A stretch of 64,000 bases of DNA from Corynespora cassiicola (lineage: Eukaryota > Ascomycota > Dothideomycetes > Pleosporales > Corynesporascaceae). Location of the stretch: positions 3,348,001 to 3,412,000 of the forward strand of contig JAEUWY010000001.1 in assembly GCA_022059125.1 (NCBI GenBank), read 5' to 3'. The notes under the pieces are model-generated. The model was not told the DNA's origin, did no database searches, and saw only the letters and a program-made list of their open reading frames with translations. Below are positions 1 to 10,839 of this stretch, piece after piece (positions within the stretch are counted from its first letter, which is position 1; each line of letters opens with the position of its first letter). Made by a program: the position numbers and the translations under genes.

Positions 1-267
1 CCTTCACACTGCATAAAATTATCTCAGATTAGGGTCCATAACATTGCAGAGTCGGAGCATGGGCACACTTATGTGTAAGCATGATGATAGACTTGATTTA
101 GACTCTACAATTTTGCACAGGCGGGATATAGGTATAATCCTGTGTCGGCGCCATAAAGCACTTTACCTAGGATATTGTTTTCCAAAATCATAGTGTTTAT
201 TCATACAGCACTCCTATAAAATTTCCTGAATCAGATCGTCTTACTACAGATTTCCTTGTAGATATCC
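1..267. other. Left-edge intergenic sequence
   Basis: AT-rich sequence 3' of the minus-strand F-box-like gene. I see no coding stretch or RNA gene. It contains one copy of TACCTAGGA near 164, a near match to a palindrome that recurs in this window. Confidence 0.5.
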
Positions 268-1062
268 TCACAGCCATTCACGCTCTATCCAATCCTCTTC
301 TTTATGTGGCGTTTCAAGAATTTGTGGATTGAAATAAGCAAGACTAATGTCTCCGGAAGTCCAATCATGAGAACCGACAAATTCAGCCTCCAGTCCGCGA
401 ACGAACATTTTTCGAAACTGAGGTCCATCCATGACATTCGAGCTACGACACACCCCCCAAGACGATTGCTGCCAGGAATGTGGCCGGGGTGACACAACCC
501 AGACATTGAAATTATCAACGTGATTAAGAGTCGACAATGCAGCTCTCTCGACAAATTCCAAGACTTGTGGCTGAGAAATAATTTCCATGACCTGCCCGTG
601 GTATACGAGGAGCCTGGCAAAGCTGTCAATGCTTGCCTTGGGAAATTCTCGTAGATAATGAACAAGTCTGCAGATGATCCTCAACGGGAAGATAAAACGC
701 CCGAATTCTGAGAGACGTTTCGAACGAATTATGATCCGTGCCTTGGGTACCGACGCTGCGTTCATTGCGGTCTTCTTGACGATCGCTGCCGCCTCGTCAT
801 TGATTTGACGGCATGTTGATAGTATTATGGTTGGTTGGATGAGAGATACCAGAGTCAAGGTTTCTCTATTGATATATTCGACTTTATAATGTTGGATTAT
901 GTTTGGAATATTTTCATATACCATAAGGCGGAGCTCCTTTGGCAAGTCGAGGAATTTGAAAGACTTTTCTGTAGGCTCTTGCAAGGCCATGTTCTCGAAC
1001 GAGTGGTCGCCAATAAGGTGCTCAGTACTTGTGTCAGATAAATGCTCCTCCAATAGATCCAT
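268..1062 (-). CDS. F-box-like (2EXR-type) fungal protein
   Basis: Single uninterrupted frame of 264 residues. After about 35 variable residues comes the block FKFLDLPKELRLMVYE, the typical F-box-like opening of large fungal families (2EXR/DUF7730-like). A downstream STCRQINDEA segment matches the usual 'CRQI..EA' second motif. In such proteins the N-terminal motif is thought to contact Skp1 of an SCF ubiquitin ligase; that role here is inferred from family resemblance. The rest has no motif I recognise. The first ATG at 1062 gives a plausible acidic leader; the next in-frame Met is at about residue 26. No intron is needed. A cullin-1 gene lies elsewhere in the window (34861-37462), but this is not an operon relation. 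Confidence 0.6.
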   Translation of the reverse strand: MDLLEEHLSDTSTEHLIGDHSFENMALQEPTEKSFKFLDLPKELRLMVYENIPNIIQHYKVEYINRETLTLVSLIQPTIILSTCRQINDEAAAIVKKTAMNAASVPKARIIIRSKRLSEFGRFIFPLRIICRLVHYLREFPKASIDSFARLLVYHGQVMEIISQPQVLEFVERAALSTLNHVDNFNVWVVSPRPHSWQQSSWGVCRSSNVMDGPQFRKMFVRGLEAEFVGSHDWTSGDISLAYFNPQILETPHKEEDWIEREWL

Positions 1063-1915
1063 GGCTTTTTCAACGGGCTGTTCTTAGCTGAGATGGGAAT
1101 TTCACCCTTGGTTCGACTGAGAGTGTATTGGTAGATGGCCGAACTTCTAAGGACGTGCCGGATGAAAGTTCAGGTCGTTCGGCTATGGTTACGTTGTTAA
1201 GTTGATATGGTATCGTAAGAACCCAATCAAAGTTGGTGCTAACTCATACACAGGTGATTGCTGTCCATACATCCGAAAGAAAAGCGGTGCCAAGCTTTGG
1301 AGACAGAGGTGCATATAGAGTGAATAAAAGGGATCTTCCATAGGGTCAATTAACATCATATTTACTTTAAACTTTTTTGGAAATCCCTTGTGCCAGAGGT
1401 TTTGAATGACTTTGAAACTATGGTTTGCAGTTTTTCTCCTAAGTTGCCCTCAAAGAAAACACAATATCGAGTATTACCCCCAGAGCTACTGGACGTGCTT
1501 CCAACGTGCGGCGAAGAAGCAATCATATTGAGCCAAACTGTGCTTTCTTGCGCGTTATGTTACTGAATGGTTCAATTATTGAGAGACATTTCATACGAGC
1601 TTTGATGATAGATCTCATATTAGAAAATTGCTAACAAGATGTTCCCCTAAGGACTACTCAAGTTAGTGGCATTTTTTAAGATTAGGTCAGCATTAAGATT
1701 ACGGTAATACACCTCTTTGGCATCGTAACCGCACGCGCATTCTAGATATGAAAATCCAATATCAATCTCATTGACTCCTTTCTATGAGGAAGACTCAGTC
1801 TGCCAATCATCTTTCAACACGAAAGCATGCATTTCGGAGAAGGCGGAGCCGAAGACACCGTTCTTGAATGTTATTATCATCAAGAAAATATTCTTCATTC
1901 AATTCTACATACGAC
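1063..1915. other. Intergenic region between divergent genes
   Basis: About 850 bp between the minus-strand F-box-like gene and the plus-strand SDR, so it should hold both promoters. It is AT-rich, with no coding stretch, tRNA or obvious repeat. Confidence 0.4.
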
Positions 1916-2850
1916 ATGCAAGCTTCTAAACTTACTGCCGCGACTCTTTTCAGCGTCAATGGCATTGTTGCAGTGGTCACTGGTGGTGGTTCCGGTACAC
2001 CAACTCCAACCAAAACCCAGTACAAAGCTAATATTGCTTAGGAATTGGCCTAATGATAACTCGAGCGCTCGTAGCAAATGGAGCAAAAACTGTTTATATC
2101 GTGGGCAGAAGAGAATCTGTCTTGCAACAAGTAGCCCAAGAGACAAATCCTAACGTGGTCATCCCACTCGTGGGCGACGTCACGTCGCAACAATCTCTGC
2201 TCCAGCTAGCAGCAAATGTCGAGTCTACTACGGGCTATGTCAATTTGGTCGTTGCAAACGCGGGCATCATGGGTCCAAGGCCTTTGAAGACAGCTCCTAA
2301 CGAGGCCCCACCTTCGATCTCCGAATACAGGGCTCACGCGCTCGAGACGCCAATGGAAGAATTTACCGATACGTACAATGTCAATACAACTGGTGTCTAC
2401 TACACTACGCTTGCTTTTCTGGATCTACTCGACAAGGGAAATCAAGTCGGCAACATGGGTTCGGATTGGAAAAGTCAGGTGGTAGCGACAAGCAGCATTG
2501 GGGGCTTCAGCAGGCTCAAGGGTGCATCTTTTGCATACAACTCTAGCAAGGCAGCGGTAACACATATGATGAAGATGTTGGCAACAAGCTTTGTACCATA
2601 CAAAATCCGCTGTAATGTCCTCGCGCCTGGTATTTTTCCGTCGGATCTAACTGGAGGGATATTCAGTAATCTGGGGCCCGGCAATGCGGGCACTTTTGAG
2701 CCAAGTGTTGTTCCAGCAGAGAGAGCGGGAGAGGAGGATGATATCGCAGGTGCTATACTTTACCTCGCATCGAAAGCCGGTGCGTATCTTAATGGAAGCG
2801 TCGTGGTGGTGGATGGAGGACGACTAGGAACGCTGATTTCAACATATTGA
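1916..2850 (+). CDS. Short-chain dehydrogenase/reductase (SDR)
   Basis: Two exons, 1916-1994 and 2042-2850, with a 47-bp intron (GTACAC...TTGCTTAG). Joining them restores the cofactor motif TGGGSGIG (TGxxxGxG), which the intron splits. Product about 295 residues. Classical SDR signs follow: NAGI after the fourth strand, the active-site Ser in VATSSIGG, the catalytic YNSSK (YxxxK), and a C-terminal VVVDGGRLG. It should be a cytosolic NAD(P)(H)-dependent oxidoreductase; the substrate cannot be read from sequence. General fungal relatives are often annotated as rhamnolipid-type 3-oxoacyl reductases. Without the first exon the protein would lack the nucleotide-binding glycines, so the upstream ATG at 1916 is preferred over the Met at 2053. 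Confidence 0.88.
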
Positions 2851-3116
2851 ATTAGGTAATTTTTCCATAATCATGTTTTTCCTGAATCTACACCTCTTTC
2901 GTATTTTGACGCTACCTTTATCTCTTTGTGTGTCTTCCTGGGGTTAAGACGGTACCTAGGTAAGTTGAACGACACGTGATGCAGTGACCAATATGGACTA
3001 GCGTCAAACCCTCGCGGGAGTAGTGGAGCGCCTGCGTAGCTTCATCTCAAGTCCGATCGCTTTCCGACATCCACCTGTCCTCGAGCGATGCTTTTTTCAC
3101 ATCAAAGCGATTGATA

Positions 3117-4223
3117 ATGCCTGGCCGTGCGAATGAATCGCAGAGGCGAAATGAGCTCTTACAGTCCCAAGGTTTCTTAGGCGCTGCCGCCCGCTTCTGG
3201 CAGGTACGTGCAAATGTCGTGTGCTTCTACAAACCCATGCTGACAGCTGTTCTAGCGCTCCTACGCATCCGACTATGTCGGAATTGCCATTCTGGTTGCA
3301 GGATACATTCTTGTAAGATATACCCATCTCGTAAAACTTGGAAGAAATTCGTATTAACCGACATAGATCCTGCTCTTCGCAGACCCATTTCACCGCATGT
3401 TCTCGCTGGACAACCAAGCTATCCAATTCCCCCATGCCGAAGTCGAGCGAGTCTCCGTCCGTACGTATTGGAATCCAGGGATAGGAAATGGAAGTGCTGA
3501 TATATGGTTCCAGCATGGCTGTTCATCTACGCCGGCGCGGTTCCTCTGGGAGTCCTTGTGGCATGGGCTCTCCTCATCCGCCCAGGAGGCCACAAGGCGC
3601 ATGTCACAATCCTTGGATGGTTCATAAGCATGATTCTTACCGTCTTCATAACCGACGTTATCAAGAATGCGGTCGGGCGCCCGCGACCTGATCTCATTGC
3701 TCGATGCAAGCCTGCTCCCGGAACGCCAGACCATCAGCTCGTAACTTTTGAGATTTGCACCGAGACGGACCACCATGTCCTTCACGACGGCTGGCGCAGT
3801 TTTCCCAGCGGTCACAGTTCCTTTTCCTTCAGTGGCCTCGGCTATCTCGCTCTTTTCCTCGCCGGTCAATGCCACGTATTCCGTCCGCGTACCGATCTCG
3901 CCCGCGTTCTCCTTGCGCTTGCGCCACTGCTTGGTGCCGCGTTAATTGCGATCTCTCGATGCGAAGACTACCGCCACGACGTATACGACGTTACGACTGG
4001 TTCGTTGATTGGAATCTTGGTGGCATATTATACATACCGGAGATATTATCCTCCTCTACGAAGCCTGAGGTGCGATACGCCGTATCCCAACCCAGCCGAT
4101 TCGGCAGGATTCAAATCAAAAGATGAAGAAAACATTCGAGGTGCGGGTGAATATGAGTTGGATGAGTTCGATGAGGTGGACGATGATGTGGAGACTCGGC
4201 CGTTGAACAGCCGGAGACCTTAG
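3117..4223 (+). CDS. PAP2-family lipid phosphate phosphatase (DPP1-like)
   Basis: Four exons: 3117-3203, 3256-3312, 3367-3460, 3514-4223, separated by introns of 52-54 bp; 315 residues. It has the three-part PAP2 phosphatase signature: KNAVGRPRPD, PSGHSSFSFSG, and SRCEDYRHDVYDV with the catalytic histidines. Several hydrophobic helices surround it, and the DPFHRMFSL...AIQFPHAE block is typical of diacylglycerol pyrophosphate phosphatase/phosphatidate phosphatase. It should dephosphorylate phosphatidate, DGPP or lysophosphatidate at the vacuolar or plasma membrane. The last ~50 residues are acidic and soluble, a likely cytosolic tail. The exon 3 start at 3367 (after CATAG) keeps the frame; the later AG at 3382 would break it. 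Confidence 0.9.
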
Positions 4224-4530
4224 AGTTTGACTGAAACTGCGATATCCATCTGTTTTCATGGAGTTGCGCCTCATTTGAGGGAAATTCACGATTGGGACAA
4301 TACTTCCAACTAAACAGCCTTGATATTATAAACATACAGATATCATATCAATACAGGTTCCAGTCATTGCCCATTCATATATACATCTTACAATAATCGC
4401 AACCCCACATGTCCATTTCTAGCTAACAAAATCGCCTGTGTCAAGGAATTCTCACCCGTCGTTCCACTGCATGCCGCCCTCCCATCAACCCATCATCCCC
4501 CATCCCCTGTGCCTGTGAAGAGTTGTAAGC
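4224..4530. other. Convergent 3' intergenic region
   Basis: About 300 bp between the stop codons of two convergent genes. It is AT-rich and presumably holds both polyadenylation regions; nothing else is visible. Confidence 0.4.
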
Positions 4531-6258
4531 CTAAGGATCGTCACAAGGTTGTCGCTTGATCGCATAATCAGGTATATCCGGTGGTAGGGTGTCGAAGTAG
4601 GTATCCATCTCCTTTACAGGTGAATAGACGTTGCCCGAGGGATTGTCCTTGGGTTCTTGCTTTACTTGCCGTACCATAGATCGCGCGCCCCTCCTACCGG
4701 GCAGTTCACTCTCACCGAACTCCGCAGCAACCTCAGCGTTCATAGCGGCTTGTTGGGAGACGAGAGTCTGCCTCATTCTGCCCTTGGCGTTGTTTGCTCG
4801 TCGACGCTGGACCCTCTCTTCCTCGCTCAGCTCTGCCTCCTCGGGGTCGCGCTTGTACACCTTGGCCAGTCCGGGTTCCTTCTTGTAGCCTCGCTTGCGG
4901 TGTGGAGCGCCGATGTTGATCTCATGCTCGGAGTCCTCGTCAGAGTACTCAGGCGCTTTGATTTCGGTGTCGAAAGTTGGTTGTCTCGGGCCGTAAGTTT
5001 TGCAGGCTTGAATGAGATTTCTCTTGAAGGTGACGTTGAACGGGATTCGATGCATCAAGAAGTTGTGGAGTCTGCTCTCGGAGGCAAGGAGGAAGTACCA
5101 CCTGATCAACGCAAAGATGTACAACCAAGACCTCTGTGTGTTGGCAAAAGCAGGCTCGAGATCGATACGTCCATCAAGGATGTCTTGTCGATCGATCTCG
5201 CACTGGCCGTGCCTGCCCGCCGATGTGAAATCGAGTTCTAGTTGTGGAGAGGGTGACCTATTCACATCTATGTTGTATCTCAAGTATACCCAAACCTTTC
5301 CTCCGGCCTTGTACACCTCGGAGGTCTTGTCATTGTGGACGCCAATGCAGAGGCGAAGAGGTAGAAATCTTTCCCGGAACGACTTTGTATGTGGTTCGAA
5401 GACCATTGCATCAAGACCTGGGAGCTTATTTCGGTAGACTGAGGGAACGCTGCGGCGGATCTCATCAAGCGTATCAAAACCAGGCCAAATTCTGGGTTCT
5501 TCATCTCCTTCGCCCTTGAGATTGTTCTTGTCTGACTCCTGCTGTGGGCGGGGTTTAGCGAGAATGTTTCCAGAGATCTCGCGAAGAGCAATGCGGCCCC
5601 CATTTCCGGGTTGCGCCAGGAGCTTGGGCCTGCCAGTGGCAAAAGGACCGTGATTCAAGCCTACCTCGTCGCTATTCTCGAGTTTTGCGGTAGCCCTGTC
5701 CCTGGGAGCATCATGTGCAGACACGTTCAGGCCTCGGAACTGATCCGTATCTGCGACCAGCATCAAGGCGCTCTCCAAGTCCGCCAAGAGCGGACACTGA
5801 ACACTCCCAATTGCAGCCCGCGTCTTTATGACAAACTCACAAAGATAGTAGCGAATCAGAGCCCAAGTTTCCGAAGAACCTCCCTCCGAAAGTCCCGTCG
5901 CAAGAACAGGGGACCAACAAAAGGGCGGGACAGGCGTCCAATCGCCTTCAAATGTGCCTTGGTATCGTATCATACCAGATTTGGGTGCATCTTTGCCGGG
6001 AGGGATCTTGTTGAACTTCTGGAGATAGACCCTATCCGACGTTACGCGTACCACTTCGCCTATGTATTTGCCGACGATGAAAGCGACATCGAGCATGATT
6101 ACGTCGTCATGGACCCAATCTTTGATTACGGTGTTTTCTTTGATGGCGTCTGGTTTGTTTGGCAGGTTCTGCAAAACAGGACCGAAGCCCTTCGCAGTGA
6201 GGTCGGCTTTGAGCTTTCTGAAACCATGCTCGAATTTCTTGAAGTTGGAAGAAGCCAT
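4531..6258 (-). CDS. Uncharacterised 575-residue protein
   Basis: Intronless frame of 575 residues. I do not recognise the family. Residues 1-180 and about 270-415 look folded. Both parts contain a related W/F-ALIR-hydrophobic segment (ALIRYYLCEF near 135 and ALIRWYFLLA near 390), suggesting two related domains. The C-terminal ~160 residues are charged and disordered, with many Lys/Arg (SEEERVQRRRANNAKGRMR) and a sumoylation-type VKQEP motif. This suggests a nuclear protein, which is inference. There is no signal peptide or clear membrane segment. The start ATG (MASSNFKKFE) is the first in frame, 5' of which an AT/GT-rich promoter of about 450 bp follows. Confidence 0.75.
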   Translation of the reverse strand: MASSNFKKFEHGFRKLKADLTAKGFGPVLQNLPNKPDAIKENTVIKDWVHDDVIMLDVAFIVGKYIGEVVRVTSDRVYLQKFNKIPPGKDAPKSGMIRYQGTFEGDWTPVPPFCWSPVLATGLSEGGSSETWALIRYYLCEFVIKTRAAIGSVQCPLLADLESALMLVADTDQFRGLNVSAHDAPRDRATAKLENSDEVGLNHGPFATGRPKLLAQPGNGGRIALREISGNILAKPRPQQESDKNNLKGEGDEEPRIWPGFDTLDEIRRSVPSVYRNKLPGLDAMVFEPHTKSFRERFLPLRLCIGVHNDKTSEVYKAGGKVWVYLRYNIDVNRSPSPQLELDFTSAGRHGQCEIDRQDILDGRIDLEPAFANTQRSWLYIFALIRWYFLLASESRLHNFLMHRIPFNVTFKRNLIQACKTYGPRQPTFDTEIKAPEYSDEDSEHEINIGAPHRKRGYKKEPGLAKVYKRDPEEAELSEEERVQRRRANNAKGRMRQTLVSQQAAMNAEVAAEFGESELPGRRGARSMVRQVKQEPKDNPSGNVYSPVKEMDTYFDTLPPDIPDYAIKRQPCDDP

Positions 6259-6706
6259 TTTCGCTGACTGGTCTTTTGGTACGTTAGTCCTCTCAGAATA
6301 TTCAGTTTCAGTGAATTGAGGATGTTGACAACGTGGGCACAGTCTGCTCGATTTGCTGGGCTATCTCACCTTTGAGATGTAGGCCTCATTCAAAAGCTGG
6401 GAGTACAGTAACCAACAAGGTTGTGATCTGGCAGTCGATCTGTGTGTGGGTGTTTAGGTGATGGCACATGCCTACTGGGCTGGACGGTTGGGTTCTTGTA
6501 GGAGCTAACGTGTCGAAATCTGAGTGAAAGACGGGCGTGTCATGGGCTCCATTTAACACAACAAACGCTTGTTTTGAGTTGAGATCATGATAGGATTTCA
6601 CTGGCAACTATTGGTTCTGCATATCGCTTTCACACGGCCTGCAAACGAGTAAACCGGCTCACCAGTTTTTCCGGATACCAACGCTTCAAATGCCTGTTCA
6701 ATCTTT
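6259..6706. other. Intergenic region upstream of the 575-residue gene
   Basis: About 450 bp with no coding stretch I can support. It contains the promoter side of the minus-strand gene ending at 4531 and the 3' side of the amidase gene. Confidence 0.4.
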
Positions 6707-8910
6707 CTAGAACATCTCAGGGCCGGTCAAAACACGATGGGGGCGACAGGTTGACCGAAGACAATGGAGAACGATGTCTATGAGGAACACATCTTGGCCT
6801 GCTTGTGGCATCAGGACTATCCTTTTTTAGTTTCAGCTTTTTTACGGTCCACGCACCTGGAGGGCCCACGACAGAGATAGCCACAGGAAGCTTCTCCATG
6901 GCACCACTGACCTTTGACTGATAAGGGTAGCTGCCAACTAGTTGCTATCAGTGATCTCTTCTATCCAGATCTACCAAATCGGCCTACGTACTTGGAACCG
7001 TGAGTTCGGGTGTTTTTAAGATTGGAGAAAGGAAAAGATTCGGTACTCCAACAGGCTTGAAATTTGTTTTGGGCATTTCATCGCGGTATCTTGGTGCTAT
7101 CTCCTCAATGGGAAGAAGGACCAATGTGCTCTGTCTATCAGGCTTCATTATTGCCTCATTAAACCAGTCTTTGTAGACCTCTAGTCTTCTCATGGCTTCT
7201 AAGTGAGCTTCGGAGCTAATACAAGAGGAAAGTTCCCTATACAGAATTAGATTTGGGATTTGATACATCAGAAGACTTGACGTACCATTGCCATCTGACA
7301 GGAGGGCTAATGTAAGCATCTTTCCCAAACTTGGCTCGATAATACCGACGAAAAGTTTCAAAGTTGTGGTAGTCTTCGTAGAAGAATGAATGCAAGGAGG
7401 CATCTCTCATATATTCAGTAAGAGATTCACCCTCTGCTTTCAAAGGCGGGTCTGATCCCCAGACTTGCTCAAAGGACACTTTTTCATGCTGTACATGAAA
7501 AAATCTTTCGAGATCTACAATAAAATCGTGGATCAGATCTAACTGGGACGTATTTTCAATCTTGTTCATATAGTCGGATGCGTAGATGATCGATAAAGGC
7601 ATCTTTGATTGGTTAATAGGGCAAATTCATCAACGATGAACAACCTACCTGCTTGATAGAAACTTGTCTTGGCAGCAGCTGCCCATACCATGCTTCAGCG
7701 AAGATTTTGCAGGTTACGAGATCCCGCCCAAAGAACGTGGGCACATCAAATTGAGGGAAGCTATCAACCAAACCCTCGTGAGAAAGATATCCATGAGAAG
7801 GACGCATGGCGAAGCATCCATTCCAGAGTCCAGGACGACGGCCACTTCCACTCGCTACCCGCATCAGTCAAGCTGGACGACTAGAACATAAAAGACTCAC
7901 TATCAGACCCCACAGTTATATCAAGCCATGGATAGGCTGCTATTGATGCACCACTTCCGCTACTACTTCCAGCTGGTGACTGGTAGCCATCGCCCCGAGG
8001 ATTGAAAGGAGCTTGCCAGTCAATACACTGCATCGGTTCCTCGGTTGCAGCGAAAGAGGCGAGTTTTGTTGTGCCAACAATGTATGCTCCAGCATCATAA
8101 AGCTTCTGAATACAAGCTGCTGTGCTTTCAGACGGAGTATAGAGGTCATGATAAGCTCGATTGCACACTGTCGTGCGCAGATTCTTTATATGAAAGTTGT
8201 CTTTGACTGCAATGCGCCAGCCTCGCAAGGCAGACTTTGATACATCTTTCTTACCTACATAGCTTTTTATTCTGGTTGGAACTGCAATAGCAAGGGTTCC
8301 CGGAGTATATCCTGCGGTTTGAAGTTTGAAAGGCTCCCTTGTGTCTTTTCAGCCATCAGTTGAGCTTTCGGGGTAGTGGTCTCACCTCTCTCGGCCCGGT
8401 ATCACAGTGTGCAGAAATGCTCCACATGTATCTTCATACAGCTTCCAAATAGGTCGCAAGTTATTGTTGCAGTAATAATACGGTCCTGGCGATAGCCAGT
8501 CTTCTTTTTCATCGATCCGTCGTGCCGCAACGATTCTTGTACCTTGGCCACATAGAAATTCCCGCGCTGGTCCCGTAACCTTGAGACTCTCACTAGACGA
8601 ATGCAAAAGAACAATAGCTTGTAGGAATTCAAGCCGAAATACATCATCTTCGGTGCTGTACTCCTCAACCTTGTTGCGTATCCAATCCAGTTCGACTGGG
8701 TCTTCCTTGTCATACTCGAATGCCGTCAATACAGATGCTTCTTTTAATCCAGGATCACTAAAAGGCTGATGCAATTTTAGTACCTGTGTCAATGAGGGGA
8801 GGGACGCTCACTTTGGGCCATAGTAGCAAGTATCGGTCAGTGCCAACTCTCAATTCTTCGAGAGTCTGTTGCTTCATGTCACCTTCCGGAGCCAAATCTG
8901 TCACTTCCAT
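6707..8910 (-). CDS. Amidase-signature enzyme with N-terminal extension
   Basis: Eight exons read on the minus strand: 8910-8812, 8765-8386, 8337-7901, 7854-7649, 7602-7286, 7236-6992, 6937-6857, 6816-6707. All phases agree and give 624 residues. The amidase core starts near residue 200. The Ser-cisSer-Lys triad is visible as VKDN (K205), AGSSSGSG (S285) and the GSDTSGSGR loop (S309). The nucleophile loop is split by the intron at 7855-7900. The C-terminus (VFLIDIVLHCL...MF) is typical of the family. The first ~190 residues precede the core and resemble the N-terminal domain that fungal annotations call scytalone-dehydratase-like/Arp1; I recall that, I cannot verify it. Expected reaction is amide hydrolysis; substrate unknown. 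All catalytic residues are present, so I do not call it a pseudogene. Confidence 0.85.
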
Positions 8911-9705
8911 AGCTATTTGACAGCCAAAGGGGCCGATACTATGGTATTACTTTGGCAAAGTTCACTTTTGGATGTCTTTTGTTGCTATGAGTGAGTCGAT
9001 TCGTCTATCGCGGCAGCTTCAAATGGAGCGTATCTGCCTTGTGCAATTTGCGGCACATCTTGCACAACGTTACACATGAATCAAGTAATCAAGCAGTCCT
9101 GAATCACATAGCAAATTTGGTGAGCGAGTAGTAATGACCCGAATTTTCAAGTCACCTTGAGGTAGTGAATCAGACTTAGCGTAACTTACCTTACCTAGGT
9201 AACCAGGTAGATAACAGCAAAGGCGTCTTGGTCAAGTTTTCGGAATCGACAAATTGCCCAGCCCTGGCCATCGAGATATAACAAATGAAATCGAGCTTCG
9301 GTGATCCCTCGCACCCATCAAGTTGGAGCTTGTTGAATGTGGTAATAATCGTCGCGGCTGATGACCGATCACGTGATCCCTCCGCGGACATGAGGGGTTC
9401 CTGGTCTTGGCGAAACACGCCTCACGACGCAAACAGAACGCGGCCATCCAACCTCCACATGCTCGCACGAGCTATGTCCTTCCCTATGCCCCTCACTCTA
9501 TAGCCTCCCAACATTTGACCTTTACTTTTTTCCCTTCTTTCACTCGTCCCGACTGCTGCTTACCGTCGCACAAGCCACTGACGCCGCCAAACAGCTTCTC
9601 CTGTCATCATGAACTCGAAACCTTGACGTGTGCTATACTTTCTCCACTTTCGCTATACATCCTTCCCGCGCCCCCCGCCGTTCCGTAGAAACTTTGTCCG
9701 AAAAC
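8911..9705. other. Divergent promoter region
   Basis: About 800 bp between the amidase (minus) and the DUF7730-type gene (plus). The right half becomes pyrimidine-rich before the ATG at 9706, as in many fungal 5' leaders. A perfect TACCTAGGTA palindrome lies at 9192-9201. Confidence 0.45.
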
Positions 9706-10839
9706 ATGCGCGGCGCCAGCCTATCCAGCATCGCCGTAGGCATAGCTTGCGGTCCCATCCTTTGCGCCTGGATTGCCATCGCATCGTGTTGTTGTCCCAG
9801 TCGACTGCACCGCCACGGCGACTCCGAAGAGAAGAGGCGCTTTGAAAGGCGACAAAAGATGGCTCCCAGGCCGCTCCCCGTGCGACCACCTGAGCGCGCC
9901 CTCACGATACCAATCCCCAAGGCCGCAGTGGCAGACAAGTCGCCGTTTTGTGCAAGAGAGCGCAAGACGCTGGAGCAGATGGAGTCCCCGCTCCTAAGGC
10001 TGCCCCTCGAGCTGAGGCACATGATTTATCGCGCCGTGCTAGGAGACAGTACCATGCACATGATACTAAAGGAGAACAAGCTGGGTCACTTGCGCTGCAA
10101 GGCTCCGAGTGCGCTCGAATGTCCGCTGGGCTACAACGGGCGTACCCTCAGCCGCGAGTGCTGCTGGGGCACCGTCGACAGCGCAAACATTTGGTCCCCG
10201 ATGAGCGGCGACATTGCAGAGCCCACCGACGGCAACATCCTCCCCCTCCTCCAAACATGTCGCCAGGTGTAAGTGTCCCCCCTTTCCCTCTCCCCAAAAT
10301 AAACAAAAATAGCAAAACAAATTCGGCTGGAATAAGCAAAAACAAGGGTCTAACGGCGCAGCAGATACTCCGAGTCAATCAAATTCCTCTACTCGTCTAA
10401 TAGCTTCTCCTTCTCCGACCTCGATTGTCTACGCTACTTCTCCTGCACCATTCTCCCCTGCCGCTTCGCTCTCATCCGCTCCATAGACATCGAATGGTGC
10501 CTCTCATGGCCCATCTACGATCCCGTCTCCCAGCACTTGCTGCTGTCCGATCCTCCCCTGTACCCTCCCAACGACGAGGCTACCTGGGAGGAGACGTGGC
10601 GCATCATTGCCGACATGCCAAACTTGCAGTTCGTGCGCGCGAGTCTATTATATTTTGATGGGTTCAGGGATCCCGCATGTGAGGAGAGAATGCTGGAACC
10701 ACTGCGCAGGGTCACGAGGCCAAAGAGGTTCGAGGTGCATGTCAGTTGGGCGGGCGAGGAGGTCAAGGATGCGCCGTTCCAGCTCATCAGGCCCATGAGG
10801 CCGTTGGGAGAGGAGTTGGAGGAGTGGCAGGGTCCGTGA
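9706..10839 (+). CDS. DUF7730/F-box-like fungal protein
   Basis: Two exons, 9706-10268 and 10365-10839, with a 96-bp intron (GTAAGTG...GCAG); 345 residues. The start ATG gives a hydrophobic, Cys-containing N-terminus (LSSIAVGIACGPILCAWIAIASCCC) that may be a membrane anchor or signal. The core begins with SPLLRLPLELRHMIYRAVLG, followed by LLQTCRQVYSESIKFLYSSNSF, both standard for the fungal DUF7730 family. The intron splits CRQV|YSES exactly between these blocks, which supports the model. Function of the family is unknown; F-box-like adaptor roles are assumed from the first motif. A Met further upstream in frame at 9628 exists only through an unlikely leader. Confidence 0.8.

Noticed and set aside
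6707..8910. Amidase region as a broken pseudogene
   Set aside because: Although it looks fragmented in raw frames, eight exons join in phase and keep every catalytic residue.
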